Shown one piece after another: positions 1 through 7,180 of a DNA stretch of 24,361 nucleotides. The notes under the pieces were generated by a model that saw only the letters and a list, made by a program, of their open reading frames with translations, made no database searches and was not told the origin of the DNA. The DNA is from CAMLHP01 sp035712285. Lineage in GTDB: Bacteria; Gemmatimonadota; Gemmatimonadetes; Gemmatimonadales; GWC2-71-9. Numbering within the stretch: position 1 is the stretch's first letter; each line of letters opens with the position of its first letter. The stretch spans positions 1 through 24,361 of the forward strand of contig DASTBA010000039.1 of the NCBI GenBank assembly GCA_035712285.1, written 5' to 3'. The position numbers and the translations under genes are program-made.

Positions 1-80
1 TCGAACACCTCACCCGGCGCATAGAAGATCTCGGCGCAGTCCATGATGCCCGGTTTCTGGGGAGCGGTCCCTTCGGCCAT
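1..80 (-). CDS. Hypothetical protein, N-terminal fragment cut by window edge
   Basis: Only the first 26 codons are visible, beginning with ATG at 80 and running off the left edge. A GGAGG ribosome binding site lies a few bases before the ATG, and the gene starts 12 bases after the mgtE stop codon, so it is probably the last visible member of the lipoprotein-cutA-mgtE run. The visible N-terminus (MAEGTAPQKPGIMDCAEIF) has no signal peptide. The continuation (YAPGEVFE) loosely resembles the start of Yip1-type membrane proteins, but that is far too little sequence to name it. Confidence 0.6.
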   Translation of the reverse strand, partial: MAEGTAPQKPGIMDCAEIFYAPGEVF

Positions 81-92
81 GCGTGCCTCCGC

Positions 93-1478
93 TTAGTGTG
101 CGAGCAGCGTGCTGCTCAGGATGAGCGACGCCACGGTGAAGTAGATGACGAGCCCGGTGACATCCACCAGCGTGGCCACGAAGGGCGCCGAGGCGCTGGC
201 CGGGTCGAAGCCGATGCGCCGGAGGAGGAACGGCAGCATGGAGCCCACCAGCGAGCCGAAGAGCACCACGCCGACCAGGGCCAGGGCCACCGTCATGCCC
301 ACCAGCAGGTAGTGGATGCCGTAGTCGTAGAGCCCGAACTTCTGCCACAGGAGGATGCGGACGAAGCCGATCGCGCCGAGGATGAGCCCGAGGGCGAGGC
401 CGGCGGGCAGCTCGCGGACGGCCACCCGCCACCAGTCCCGCACCTCCACCTCGCGGAGCGCCAGCGCCCGGATGATGAGCGAGGTGGCCTGGGAGCCGCT
501 GTTGCCGCCGGAGCTGATGATGAGCGGCACGAACAGCGCCAGCACGACGGCCCTGCTGATCTCGGCCTCGAAGTGGCCCATGGCGGTGGCGGTGAGCATC
601 TCGCCCAGGAAGAGGGCGCAGAGCCAGCCGGCCCGCTTGCGGATCATGGAGGTGAAGCCGATCTGCATGTACGGCTCGTCCAGCGCCTCCATGCCGCCGA
701 ACTTCTGCACATCCTCGGTCTGCTCGGTGACCAGGGCGTCAATGACGTCGTCCACCGTCACGATGCCGAGCACGCGGCGCGCGTCGTCGAGGACCGGAAT
801 GGCCAGCAGGTTGTACTTGGAGATGAGGCGGGCCACGTCCTCGCGGTCGGTGTAGGGCCCGCAGGTGACCGGCTTCCGGCGCTCGCCCACGCTCAGCACC
901 GCCAGGTCGGGCTCGGCGGTGATCAGCTGGCGGAGCGAGACCACGTGCGCGAGGCGCTGCCGGTCGTCGAGGATGTAGATCGCGTAGACGGTTTCCTTCG
1001 CCTCGCCGACGGCATGCAGGTGCTCCAGCACCCGGCGCACCGACCACTCCGACGGCACCGAGACGAACTCCGTCGTCATGATACCGCCGGCGCTGGTCTC
1101 CGGATACTTGAGGAGCAGGCGGACCGCATCGCGGGTCGGGGCGGGGAGCACATGCTCCAGCCGCGCCCGGGTCTCGTCGTCCAGCTCGCGGAAGAGCTCC
1201 ACCTGCTGGTCGGCGGACATCCCGTCCACCAGCGCCGTGGCCCTGTCCTGCGCCAGCTTCGCGACGATGTCGCCCCGGCGCTCGAGCTCCGGCTCGTCGA
1301 AGACTTCCACGGCGCGGTGGAACGGCAGCGCCGCCACGATCCGGGCCGCCGCTTCCTCCGGCAGCTCGTTCAGGGCCTCGGCGATGTCAGCGGGGCGCAG
1401 GTCGGCGCAGGCCTCGAGGAAGTCTTCCTCGTCGCCGGCAAGCAGGTAGAGCAGTTCAGGCGTGGCGGGAGATGGCAT
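93..1478 (-). CDS. mgtE: Magnesium transporter MgtE
   Basis: A 461-residue inner-membrane Mg2+ channel with the complete family architecture. The acidic helical MgtE N domain spans roughly residues 20-130. A CBS pair follows at about 131-250 (GGIMTTEFVSVP, then a second repeat ending GIVTVDDVIDAL). Five membrane helices lie between about 285 and 461. The family signature GGNSGSQATSLIIRAL is present, as is the late pore helix motif ASAPFVATLVDVTGLVIYF, which carries the conserved Asp of the ion path. In characterised members the N and CBS domains close the pore when cytosolic Mg2+ is high, so control is mostly post-translational; no Mg riboswitch is visible upstream. The start ATG at 1478 has a GGGGTG element before it. 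The gene lies 44 bases after cutA on the same strand and may share its transcript. Confidence 0.96.
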   Translation of the reverse strand: MPSPATPELLYLLAGDEEDFLEACADLRPADIAEALNELPEEAAARIVAALPFHRAVEVFDEPELERRGDIVAKLAQDRATALVDGMSADQQVELFRELDDETRARLEHVLPAPTRDAVRLLLKYPETSAGGIMTTEFVSVPSEWSVRRVLEHLHAVGEAKETVYAIYILDDRQRLAHVVSLRQLITAEPDLAVLSVGERRKPVTCGPYTDREDVARLISKYNLLAIPVLDDARRVLGIVTVDDVIDALVTEQTEDVQKFGGMEALDEPYMQIGFTSMIRKRAGWLCALFLGEMLTATAMGHFEAEISRAVVLALFVPLIISSGGNSGSQATSLIIRALALREVEVRDWWRVAVRELPAGLALGLILGAIGFVRILLWQKFGLYDYGIHYLLVGMTVALALVGVVLFGSLVGSMLPFLLRRIGFDPASASAPFVATLVDVTGLVIYFTVASLILSSTLLAH

Positions 1479-1522
1479 GATGCACCCCGGCAGCAGTCGG
1501 CGGGGACCGGCCGGGCGGGACG

Positions 1523-1846
1523 CTACCCGGCGACTTCGTCCGTGACCCAGCCGAGGTATGGATCGCTGCCCGAGAGCGGCAGCATCACGATTTCAGGCAA
1601 GTCGTACGGGTGATGATTCCGGATGAACCGCTCGAGCTCCGGCCAGCGGTCTCGCACGGTCTTGAACGTGCATTGCCATTCCGTGGCCTGCTCGACGACG
1701 CCCTTCCAGCGGTACCAGCTGGACACCGGACCCGATACCTGCGCGCACGCCGCCAGCCGGCTGTCGACCGCACCTGCCGCCAGGTGCTCGGCGGCGTCCC
1801 GGTCCGGCAGGGTGGTCCGGACCTCCACGACCTCCGCGGCCGGCAT
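1523..1846 (-). CDS. cutA: Divalent-cation tolerance protein CutA
   Basis: A 107-residue protein of normal CutA1 length. It follows the family pattern: an early strand (VVEVRTTLPDRDAAEHLA), LAACAQVSGPVSSWYRWKG in the first half, the helix WPELERFIRNHHPYDLPEI, and the end DPYLGWV. CutA1 forms a very stable trimer related to PII. It was first linked to copper tolerance, but its biochemical role is still unsettled. The ATG at 1846-1844 overlaps the TGA of the upstream lipoprotein gene by one base (TGATG), which indicates translational coupling. The downstream neighbour is the magnesium channel, so the cluster has a cation-homeostasis flavour, although a direct link is inference. Confidence 0.93.
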   Translation of the reverse strand: MPAAEVVEVRTTLPDRDAAEHLAAGAVDSRLAACAQVSGPVSSWYRWKGVVEQATEWQCTFKTVRDRWPELERFIRNHHPYDLPEIVMLPLSGSDPYLGWVTDEVAG

Positions 1847-2241
1847 CAGCTCGGCTGCTTCGCGGCCCCCGGAAGATTCGGGGTCTCGCTGCCCCGCTTG
1901 CCGTCGTGGATCGGGTTGACCATCGTGCGCCAGCCGCTCCGGAACTGGATCGTGAGCCGGTGGCCCAGGGAATCGGCATGGATGTCCACGACGTCCGGGA
2001 GCGTATGGGCGTAGGCCACCGCGCTGTCCGCCGCCCGCTGCAGGTCGCTGCGCGTGTCGCCGCTGTGGAAGTGCCCGTACTCCCGCGCGATCGCCATCGC
2101 CTCGGCCTGTTCGTGGCCGTAGCGGGCGTAGGTGTCGGCATCCACGAGCCCCTTCTGGTCGCTCAGCTTGGGATACTCGTCGTAGGTCGGGCAGGCGGCG
2201 AGCACGAGGATGCAGGCGAGCGGCAGCAGGGCACGATTCAT
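1846..2241 (-). CDS. Small predicted lipoprotein of unknown function
   Basis: A 131-residue protein starting at ATG 2241 behind a GGGAAG ribosome binding site. The N-terminus MNRALLPLACILVLAAC is a lipoprotein signal with lipobox LAAC and probable lipidated Cys17. The mature part is soluble and mixed alpha/beta, with an acidic Tyr-rich beginning (PTYDEYPKLSDQKGLVDADTY), a helical middle containing AIAREYGHFHSGDTRSDLQ, and a strand-rich end (HRLTIQFRSGWRTMVNPIHDG). I do not recognise a domain. It opens the minus-strand run and overlaps cutA by one base. It is divergent from modA, with 64 bases between the two starts. Confidence 0.8.
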   Translation of the reverse strand: MNRALLPLACILVLAACPTYDEYPKLSDQKGLVDADTYARYGHEQAEAMAIAREYGHFHSGDTRSDLQRAADSAVAYAHTLPDVVDIHADSLGHRLTIQFRSGWRTMVNPIHDGKRGSETPNLPGAAKQPS

Positions 2242-2273
2242 GGGTCTTCCCGGTTCACGAGTCGGGTAGATGT

Positions 2274-2279
2274 TAGCTT
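2274..2279 (+). promoter_or_regulatory. Possible -10 element upstream of modA
   Basis: TAGCTT within TTAGCTTGGGG lies 32 bases before the preferred modA start. Similar TAG(A/C)TTG elements lie at nearly the same distance from other start codons in this window (19621-19626 plus; 17678-17673 minus). No good -35 box is seen at the normal spacing, so the call rests mainly on recurrence and position. Confidence 0.25.
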
Positions 2280-2305
2280 GGGGACGGTACTATGCGCCAG
2301 AGCCC

Positions 2306-3127
2306 ATGATGCGAATGCGCCCCGTGCACCTGCTGTTCGTCGTCCTGCTGATTCCGGGCTGCGGTCGCGGCGAGTCGCGCGGCAGCCCATCCGGACGTGA
2401 GCTCCGCATTTTCGTCGCCTCCTCGCTCACCGAGGCGTTCCAGGAGCTGGCGGACAGCGCCCACGCGCGAGACTCCTCACTCATGGTCCGGCTCAATGCC
2501 GACGGCTCGCCGACGCTGGTGACACAGCTCAAGCTGGGCGCGCCCGCCGACCTGCTGGTGACCGCCGACGAACGCTGGATGAAGGCGGCCCAGGAGGCCG
2601 GCGTTGCCGGCCCTGCCACCGCGTTCGCGTCGAGCGGCGTTGCGATCGTGGTGACGAACCGCGCGGGATCGGCGGAGGTGACGTCGCCGGTGAACCTGGC
2701 GTCACCCGGCGTGAAGGTGGTGCTCGCCGCCCCGGATGTGCCGCTGGGCCGCTTCTCCCGGGCACTGCTCGGCCGGCTGGCCATGCGAACGGGCTACGGC
2801 AGCGACTTCGCCGCGCGGGTGGAGCAGGGTGTGGTCTCCCAGGAACTCTCCGCCGAGGGGGTGATGAGCAAGCTCCGGCTGGGAGAGGCCGATGCCGGCA
2901 TTCTGTTCCGTGCACAACTGCTGCAGGACACATCCGGCACCCTGCGGGAACTGCCGGTGGCAGGGGTGAGCGACATCGGGGCACGGTACTACATCGCACC
3001 GGTGACCCGGTCGGCGGACACGACGGACGCCTCGGCATTCCGCCGGCTCGTCGGCTCGCCCGTGGGCGCGGGGGTTCTCCGGCGCCACGGATTCAGCGTG
3101 CCGGATTCAGCCGGTTCCGGATCGTGA
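2306..3127 (+). CDS. modA: Molybdate ABC transporter substrate-binding lipoprotein ModA
   Basis: The 273-residue periplasmic binding component of the molybdate/tungstate importer. I chose the ATG at 2306 because it places a short lipoprotein signal at the N-terminus (MMRMRPVHLLFVVLLIPGC, probable lipidated Cys19). An in-frame ATG at 2270 would add 12 residues ahead of it that do not look like part of a signal. Family motifs are clear: IFVASSLTEAFQEL (the ASSL oxyanion loop), LKLGAPADLLVTADERWM, VPLGRFSRALL and GEADAGILFRAQLL. Its TGA overlaps the GTG start of modB. Lipid anchoring of ModA is unusual in Proteobacteria but common in other phyla. Confidence 0.94.
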   Translation: MMRMRPVHLLFVVLLIPGCGRGESRGSPSGRELRIFVASSLTEAFQELADSAHARDSSLMVRLNADGSPTLVTQLKLGAPADLLVTADERWMKAAQEAGVAGPATAFASSGVAIVVTNRAGSAEVTSPVNLASPGVKVVLAAPDVPLGRFSRALLGRLAMRTGYGSDFAARVEQGVVSQELSAEGVMSKLRLGEADAGILFRAQLLQDTSGTLRELPVAGVSDIGARYYIAPVTRSADTTDASAFRRLVGSPVGAGVLRRHGFSVPDSAGSGS

Positions 3128-3939
3128 CAGCCGGGCGTACCGCCTGGCGTGCGATCACCGGGGCCGGCGTGGGGCTCGCAGTGGCGTTCGTGGCGTTGCC
3201 GGTGGTGGCGCTCGTCATTGCGGTGCGCCCGGGCGATCTCGTGGCACGCCTGGCCAGCCCCGGTGTGCGTTCGGCGCTCGGGATCAGTCTCTGGACCAGC
3301 GCCGTGGCGCTGGCGGTCGTGATCCTGATCGGGCTGCCGGTGGCCTGGTGGCTGGCGACGAGCGCGCGCCGTGTGGCCCGGTGGTTCGAGGGGCTGCTGG
3401 TGCTGCCGCTCATTCTCCCGCCGACGGTGGCGGGCCTCGGCCTGCTGCTGGCCTTCGGCCGGCTGGGGCTGCTGGGCCGGGTGTTCAGCGCGCTCGGCAT
3501 CACCGTCGCCTTCACGCCGGCCGCGGTGGTGATGGCGCAGGTGTTCGTCGGCTTCCCGTTCTTCGTGCTGGCCGCCGCCGCCGGCATGCGCGGCGTCGAC
3601 TGTGAGCTGCTCGACGTGGCCCGCACCCTCGGCAGCGGGCCGTTCGACCTCTTCCGGCGGATCGCCCTGCCGCTGGCGCTGCCGTCGCTCGTGGCCGGCG
3701 CCGCGATGGCCTGGGCCCGTGCCCTGGGCGAATTCGGCGCGACCATCACCTTTGCCGGCAATCTCCCCGGCCGCACCCAGACGATGGCGGTCGCCGTCTA
3801 TGCCGCGCTGCAGCAGGACCTCGACGCCGCGATCGCCGTGGCGGTGCTCCTCCTCGCGGTCTCCGCCGGCGTTCTCGTCGCCGTGCATCGCTGGATCCCC
3901 GTCCTGTCCCGGACCGATGCTGGACGCCCGGCTCGCTAG
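3124..3939 (+). CDS. modB: Molybdate ABC transporter permease ModB
   Basis: A 271-residue inner-membrane permease with about six hydrophobic segments. The ATPase-coupling EAA-type loop is visible near residues 160-200 (DVARTLGSGPFDLFRRIALP, followed by GEFGATITF), as is usual for ModB/CysT permeases. The start is GTG at 3124, forming a GTGA overlap with the modA stop. The 3' end overlaps modC by 23 bases. With ModA and ModC it forms the importer that supplies molybdenum for molybdopterin enzymes. No molybdenum cofactor gene and no modE regulator is present in the window. Confidence 0.95.
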   Translation: MTAGRTAWRAITGAGVGLAVAFVALPVVALVIAVRPGDLVARLASPGVRSALGISLWTSAVALAVVILIGLPVAWWLATSARRVARWFEGLLVLPLILPPTVAGLGLLLAFGRLGLLGRVFSALGITVAFTPAAVVMAQVFVGFPFFVLAAAAGMRGVDCELLDVARTLGSGPFDLFRRIALPLALPSLVAGAAMAWARALGEFGATITFAGNLPGRTQTMAVAVYAALQQDLDAAIAVAVLLLAVSAGVLVAVHRWIPVLSRTDAGRPAR

Positions 3940-4975
3940 CAACGCCGGTGCGCTGGCGCTGGACCTGGCGCTCGGGCTGCCGGCCGGTGGCGTGCTGGTG
4001 CTCACCGGCGTGAGCGGTTCCGGCAAGACCAGCGCCCTCCGGCTGCTCGCGGGGCTGGACCGGCTGGCCGGCGGATTCGTTCGCGTGAACGGCGCGGCGT
4101 GGGCCGATAGTGCGCGACGGCTGCATCTGGATCCGTCGGCACGTTCGGTCGGCTGGGTGCCACAGGGGGCGGCACTGTTTCCGCACTTGAGCGTGCGGGA
4201 GAATGTGGCGTTCGGTCTCGGGTCTCGCGACTCGAGACTCGCGGCCCGCGACCTCCTGGCCCAATGCGGCGCCGCGCACCTGGCTGACCGCCGCGTCACC
4301 ACGCTCTCCGGTGGCGAGCGGCAACGGGTCGCCATCGCCCGGGCGCTGGCCGTGAACCCGGAGCTGCTCCTGCTCGACGAGCCGCTGAGCGCGCTCGACC
4401 CCGAATCCCGCGCCGCGCTCCGCGCCACGCTCGCCGGCATCCTGGCCGGGCGCGCCGGAATGACGATCCTGGTGACGCACAGCCCGCTGGAGGCGCTGGC
4501 GCTGGGCGGGACGATCGTTGTGCTGGAGCAGGGGCGGGTGGCGCAGGAGGGCCGTCCCGAGGAGCTGCTGCTCCATCCGCGTTCCGAGTCGGTCGCCGCG
4601 TTCCTGGGCGCCAACCTGCTGCGCGGGCCGATCCGCTCGCGCCCGGAGCCCGGTCTCGCCGAGTTGCAGGCAGGTGGTGCCAGCGTCGTGGTGGTGGATC
4701 CCGGCGGGGAGGGCGAGGTGTACGCGGTGGTACCACCCAGCGCCATCGTCCTCTCACGGCTGGCGCCGGAAGGAAGCGCGCGGAACGTGTTCCACGGGCC
4801 GGTGCGTGAAGTCGTGCCGGAGCCGCCGCACGGCGAGCGGGTCCGCGTGGCGCTCGATACCGCGCCGCGCCTGGTGGCGGAAGTCACCGCGGCCGGCGCC
4901 CGCGCGCTGGAACTCGCACCGGGGGTGCCGGTGTTTGCCTCATTCAAGGCGACCGCCGTCAGCGCGTACCGCTGA
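3917..4975 (+). CDS. modC: Molybdate ABC transporter ATP-binding protein ModC
   Basis: A 352-residue ATPase, the same length as E. coli ModC. Walker A is GVSGSGKTS (about residue 30), the Q-loop region is VGWVPQG, the signature is LSGGERQRVAIARAL, Walker B is LLLLDEPLSALD, and the switch is LVTHS. A C-terminal Mop/TOBE-like molybdate-binding domain occupies about residues 235-352. The ATG at 3917 lies inside the end of modB; the reading frame is open further upstream, but that part only shadows modB. The helical segment between the Q-loop and the signature contains GSRDSRLAARD, encoded by a small palindromic sequence (separate entry), which is unlike the usual ModC segment. Confidence 0.95.
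   Translation: MLDARLASNAGALALDLALGLPAGGVLVLTGVSGSGKTSALRLLAGLDRLAGGFVRVNGAAWADSARRLHLDPSARSVGWVPQGAALFPHLSVRENVAFGLGSRDSRLAARDLLAQCGAAHLADRRVTTLSGGERQRVAIARALAVNPELLLLDEPLSALDPESRAALRATLAGILAGRAGMTILVTHSPLEALALGGTIVVLEQGRVAQEGRPEELLLHPRSESVAAFLGANLLRGPIRSRPEPGLAELQAGGASVVVVDPGGEGEVYAVVPPSAIVLSRLAPEGSARNVFHGPVREVVPEPPHGERVRVALDTAPRLVAEVTAAGARALELAPGVPVFASFKATAVSAYR
4215..4243 (+). repeat. Short GTCTCG/CTCGAGAC repeat inside modC
   Basis: Within modC, the heptamer GGTCTCG occurs twice in tandem and is followed by CGACTCGAGACTCGCGG. GTCTCG (4222-4227) and CGAGAC (4233-4238) form an inverted repeat around CGACT. The bases are read in frame as part of FGLGSRDSRLAARD. It looks like a small repeat that settled in a tolerant helix of the ATPase, but one copy in the window cannot prove that. 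Confidence 0.35.
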
Positions 4976-5030
4976 ACCACGCCATTATGTTTGGCGCTCG
5001 GTAACGGACCTTCACATCGGATTGAACCAG

Positions 5031-6659
5031 ATGAGCAGCGTGACCAATATCCCGTCTCCCGCCAACGAGCCGGTGCTCGCGTACGCTCCCGGCAGCGCCG
5101 AGCGCAAGGCGCTCAAGGACACGCTGCGGGACATGGCCGGCGTGGTCGAGGACATTCCCGTGGTGATCGGCGGCGAGGAGCGGCGCGGCGAGGCCACCAC
5201 CGACCTGACCAGCCCGCACCGGCATCGCCATGTCCTCGGCCGGGTGCACCAGGCGGACCGGAAGGCGGCGGACGATGCGGCCAGGGCGGCCGTCGCGGCG
5301 CAGCGGGAATGGGCGTCGTGGAAGTTCGAGGATCGCGCGGCGATTTTCCTCAAGGCGGCGGACCGGCTGGCCGGTGCCTGGCGCCCGGTGCTCAATGCCG
5401 CCACGATGCTGGGCCAGAGCAAGACGGTGTTCCAGGCGGAGATCGACAGCGCCTGCGAACTGATCGACTTCCTCCGGTTCAACGTGCATTTCGCGGAGAA
5501 GCTCTACCAGGAGCAGCCGGCCAGCTCGCGGGGCATCTGGAACCGGATGGAGCACCGGCCGCTGGAAGGGTTCATCTACGCCATCACGCCGTTCAACTTC
5601 ACCGCCATCGGCGGCAATCTCCCGACCGCGCCGGCCATCCTCGGCAACACGGTCGTCTGGAAGCCGGCCGCCACGGCGGCCCTCAGCAACTGGCACTTCT
5701 TCCGCCTGCTCCGCGAATGCGGCCTGCCGGACGGGGTGATCAACTTCGTGCCGGGGCCGGCGGCCGAGATCTCGGACGTGCTGCTGGCGCACCGGGATCT
5801 CGCGGGCATCCACTTCACCGGCTCCACCCCGGTGTTCCGGAGCTTCTGGAAGACCGTGGGCGAGAACATCGCGACGTACCGGAGCTATCCGCGCCTCGTG
5901 GGCGAGACCGGCGGCAAGGATTTCGTGCTGGCACACCCGAGCGCCGACGTGAACGCCCTGGCGGTGGGGCTGGTGCGGGGCGCGTTCGAGTACCAGGGGC
6001 AGAAGTGCAGCGCCGCGTCGCGGGCGTACATCCCCAAGTCGCTCTGGCCCGGGGTCAGGAAGCAGATGCTCGGACTCATGGAGAGCATCACCATGGGCGA
6101 CGTCGCCGATTTCCGGCACTTCATGGGTGCCGTCATCGACCAGAAGGCATTCCGGAAGATTTCCGGCTACCTGAAGCAGGCGGCAAAGGATCCCGGCGTC
6201 ACGATCGTCGCCGGTGGCGGCGCGGACGATCGCGAGGGGTGGTTCATCGAGCCCACGCTGATCCAGACCGAGGATCCGTCCTATACCCTGATGTGCGAGG
6301 AGATCTTCGGCCCGGTACTTACCGTCTACGTGTATCCGGACCGGAAGTGGACCGAGACGCTGGCGCTGGTGGACTCGACCAGCCCGTATGCCCTGACCGG
6401 TTCCGTCTTTGCGCAGGATCGGGCGGCGGTGGCGGAGGCGAGCCGCGCCCTGGTGAACGCGGCGGGCAATTTCTACGTGAATGACAAGCCGACCGGGGCG
6501 GTGGTGGGCCAGCAGCCCTTCGGCGGGGCCCGCGCCAGCGGGACCAATGACAAGGCGGGTTCGATCCTCAACCTGATGCGCTGGGTCTCACCCCGGAGCA
6601 TCAAGGAGACGTTCGAGCCGCCGGTGGATCACCGGTATCCGTTCATGCAGGCGGAATGA
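5031..6659 (+). CDS. pruA: L-glutamate gamma-semialdehyde (1-pyrroline-5-carboxylate) dehydrogenase
   Basis: A 542-residue NAD-dependent aldehyde dehydrogenase of the ALDH4A1 type, the second step of proline breakdown, oxidising glutamate semialdehyde to glutamate. Visible features are the oxyanion Asn189 in TPFNF, the NAD-binding KPAATAALSNW and HFTGSTPVF segments, the general-base Glu292 in GETGGKDF, and the nucleophile Cys326 in YQGQKCSAASRAY. The EEIFGPVL and QQPFGGARASGTNDKAG segments are typical of this subfamily. It is a stand-alone dehydrogenase; the proline dehydrogenase partner is not in the window. I chose ATG 5031 because the N-terminus then matches the family length of about 540. 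The frame is open further upstream, but only as a shadow of modC. No strong ribosome binding site is seen. Confidence 0.95.
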   Translation: MSSVTNIPSPANEPVLAYAPGSAERKALKDTLRDMAGVVEDIPVVIGGEERRGEATTDLTSPHRHRHVLGRVHQADRKAADDAARAAVAAQREWASWKFEDRAAIFLKAADRLAGAWRPVLNAATMLGQSKTVFQAEIDSACELIDFLRFNVHFAEKLYQEQPASSRGIWNRMEHRPLEGFIYAITPFNFTAIGGNLPTAPAILGNTVVWKPAATAALSNWHFFRLLRECGLPDGVINFVPGPAAEISDVLLAHRDLAGIHFTGSTPVFRSFWKTVGENIATYRSYPRLVGETGGKDFVLAHPSADVNALAVGLVRGAFEYQGQKCSAASRAYIPKSLWPGVRKQMLGLMESITMGDVADFRHFMGAVIDQKAFRKISGYLKQAAKDPGVTIVAGGGADDREGWFIEPTLIQTEDPSYTLMCEEIFGPVLTVYVYPDRKWTETLALVDSTSPYALTGSVFAQDRAAVAEASRALVNAAGNFYVNDKPTGAVVGQQPFGGARASGTNDKAGSILNLMRWVSPRSIKETFEPPVDHRYPFMQAE

Positions 6660-6665
6660 TGACCG

Positions 6666-6711
6666 GACGCGGCAATAGGGGCGCAACGCGTTGCGCCCCT
6701 ACTGCCGCGTC
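6666..6711. terminator. Two-way terminator-like inverted repeat between pruA and a minus-strand gene
   Basis: A 46-base inverted repeat with a single mismatch (6675/6702). Its core, 6678-6699, is a perfect palindrome of the form GGGGCGCAAC...GTTGCGCCCC. It lies 6 bases after the pruA stop and contains the TAG stop (6701-6699) of the convergent gene. There is no T-tract, so it may also be a dispersed repeat. It shares its outer sequence (AGGGGCG ... CGCCCCTACT) with the hairpin at 22984-23007. Confidence 0.75.
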
Positions 6712-7106
6712 GCGCGCCACGATCCGGCCACGAACGGATCGCCGCCCTGGCTGACCGCCAGGTGACCGAAGATGGCTGCCCCGCCATCGGGAACACCCTC
6801 GAGCTCGATCTGCAATCCCAGCGCTTCACCGCGCAGCTGGAAATGTCCGTCCCGTCCCCGTGTGCCGGTGAGCGTGGCGGGGAACGGCGTGCCGCCGGCC
6901 GACCGGAGCGTGAGTTTCCCGGTCAGGGCTGAGTCGGGGCCGGTGATCGCGAGACTGAGCCCCAATTCTCCATCTGACACCCCGTTGTCGCTCACCTGAA
7001 TGAACTGCGTAGACCCCTGGTACCGCCCGGGCAGCGGCCGCTGCGCCGCTACCGGTGCGGCCGCGACGGCCAGCAGCACAGCCACCAGTCCGATCCCGAG
7101 TCGCAT
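6699..7106 (-). CDS. Small secreted protein of unknown function
   Basis: A 135-residue protein with a Sec signal peptide (MRLGIGLVAVLLAVAAAPVAAQ, likely cut after VAAQ or AAA). ATG 7106 is preferred over an upstream GTG at 7118 because a GGAG sequence sits 6 bases before it. The mature domain is about 110 residues, rich in short strands and glycine (RYQGSTQFIQVSDNG, TGKLTLRSAGGTPFPATLTGTRGRDGHFQLRGEA, AAIFGHLAVS). This suggests a small beta-sandwich or lipocalin-like fold, with no motif I can name. It lies 33 bases after emrB on the same strand and could be read from the efflux operon. It ends inside the palindrome at 6666-6711. Confidence 0.78.
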   Translation of the reverse strand: MRLGIGLVAVLLAVAAAPVAAQRPLPGRYQGSTQFIQVSDNGVSDGELGLSLAITGPDSALTGKLTLRSAGGTPFPATLTGTRGRDGHFQLRGEALGLQIELEGVPDGGAAIFGHLAVSQGGDPFVAGSWRATRQ

Positions 7107-7123
7107 GTGGTTCTCCACTCGTG

Positions 7124-7180
7124 CATCCCGCCCGTCCTGTCAGTGCCCGCCCATCCCGCCCGCCTTGCCCATCCTGCCCT
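7124..7180 (-). repeat. Degenerate G-rich short tandem repeat at the 3' end of emrB
   Basis: On the minus strand the sequence is a run of near-copies of GGGCGGGATG / GGGCAGGATG. It begins in the last codons of emrB, passes through the stop codon (7142-7140) and continues into the spacer (GACAGGACGGGCGGGATG). It encodes the low-complexity C-terminal tail KGRMGKAGGMGGH. It was recognised by eye from the repeated motif. Confidence 0.5.

Noticed and set aside
96..1613. Plus-strand open frame of 505 codons opposite mgtE
   Set aside because: It is the antisense shadow of mgtE, with His/Arg/Gln/Ala-rich low-complexity translation and no domain; mgtE is unambiguous.
2270..2305. Longer modA start at ATG 2270
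   Set aside because: It would put 12 residues (MLAWGRYYAPEP) in front of the lipoprotein signal and lacks a ribosome binding site.
2989..4980. Minus-strand open frame of 663 codons opposite modBC
   Set aside because: Ser/Arg/Pro/Ala-rich translation typical of antisense frames in GC-rich DNA; it spans three well-supported genes on the other strand.
4980..4996. Hairpin CGCCA/TGGCG after modC as a terminator
   Set aside because: Only 5 base pairs with a 7-base loop and no T-tract; too weak to call.
4518..5030. Upstream extension of the aldehyde dehydrogenase frame to 713 residues
   Set aside because: The extension overlaps modC in another frame and is Arg/Ser/Cys-rich; the family length and N-terminus fit the ATG at 5031.
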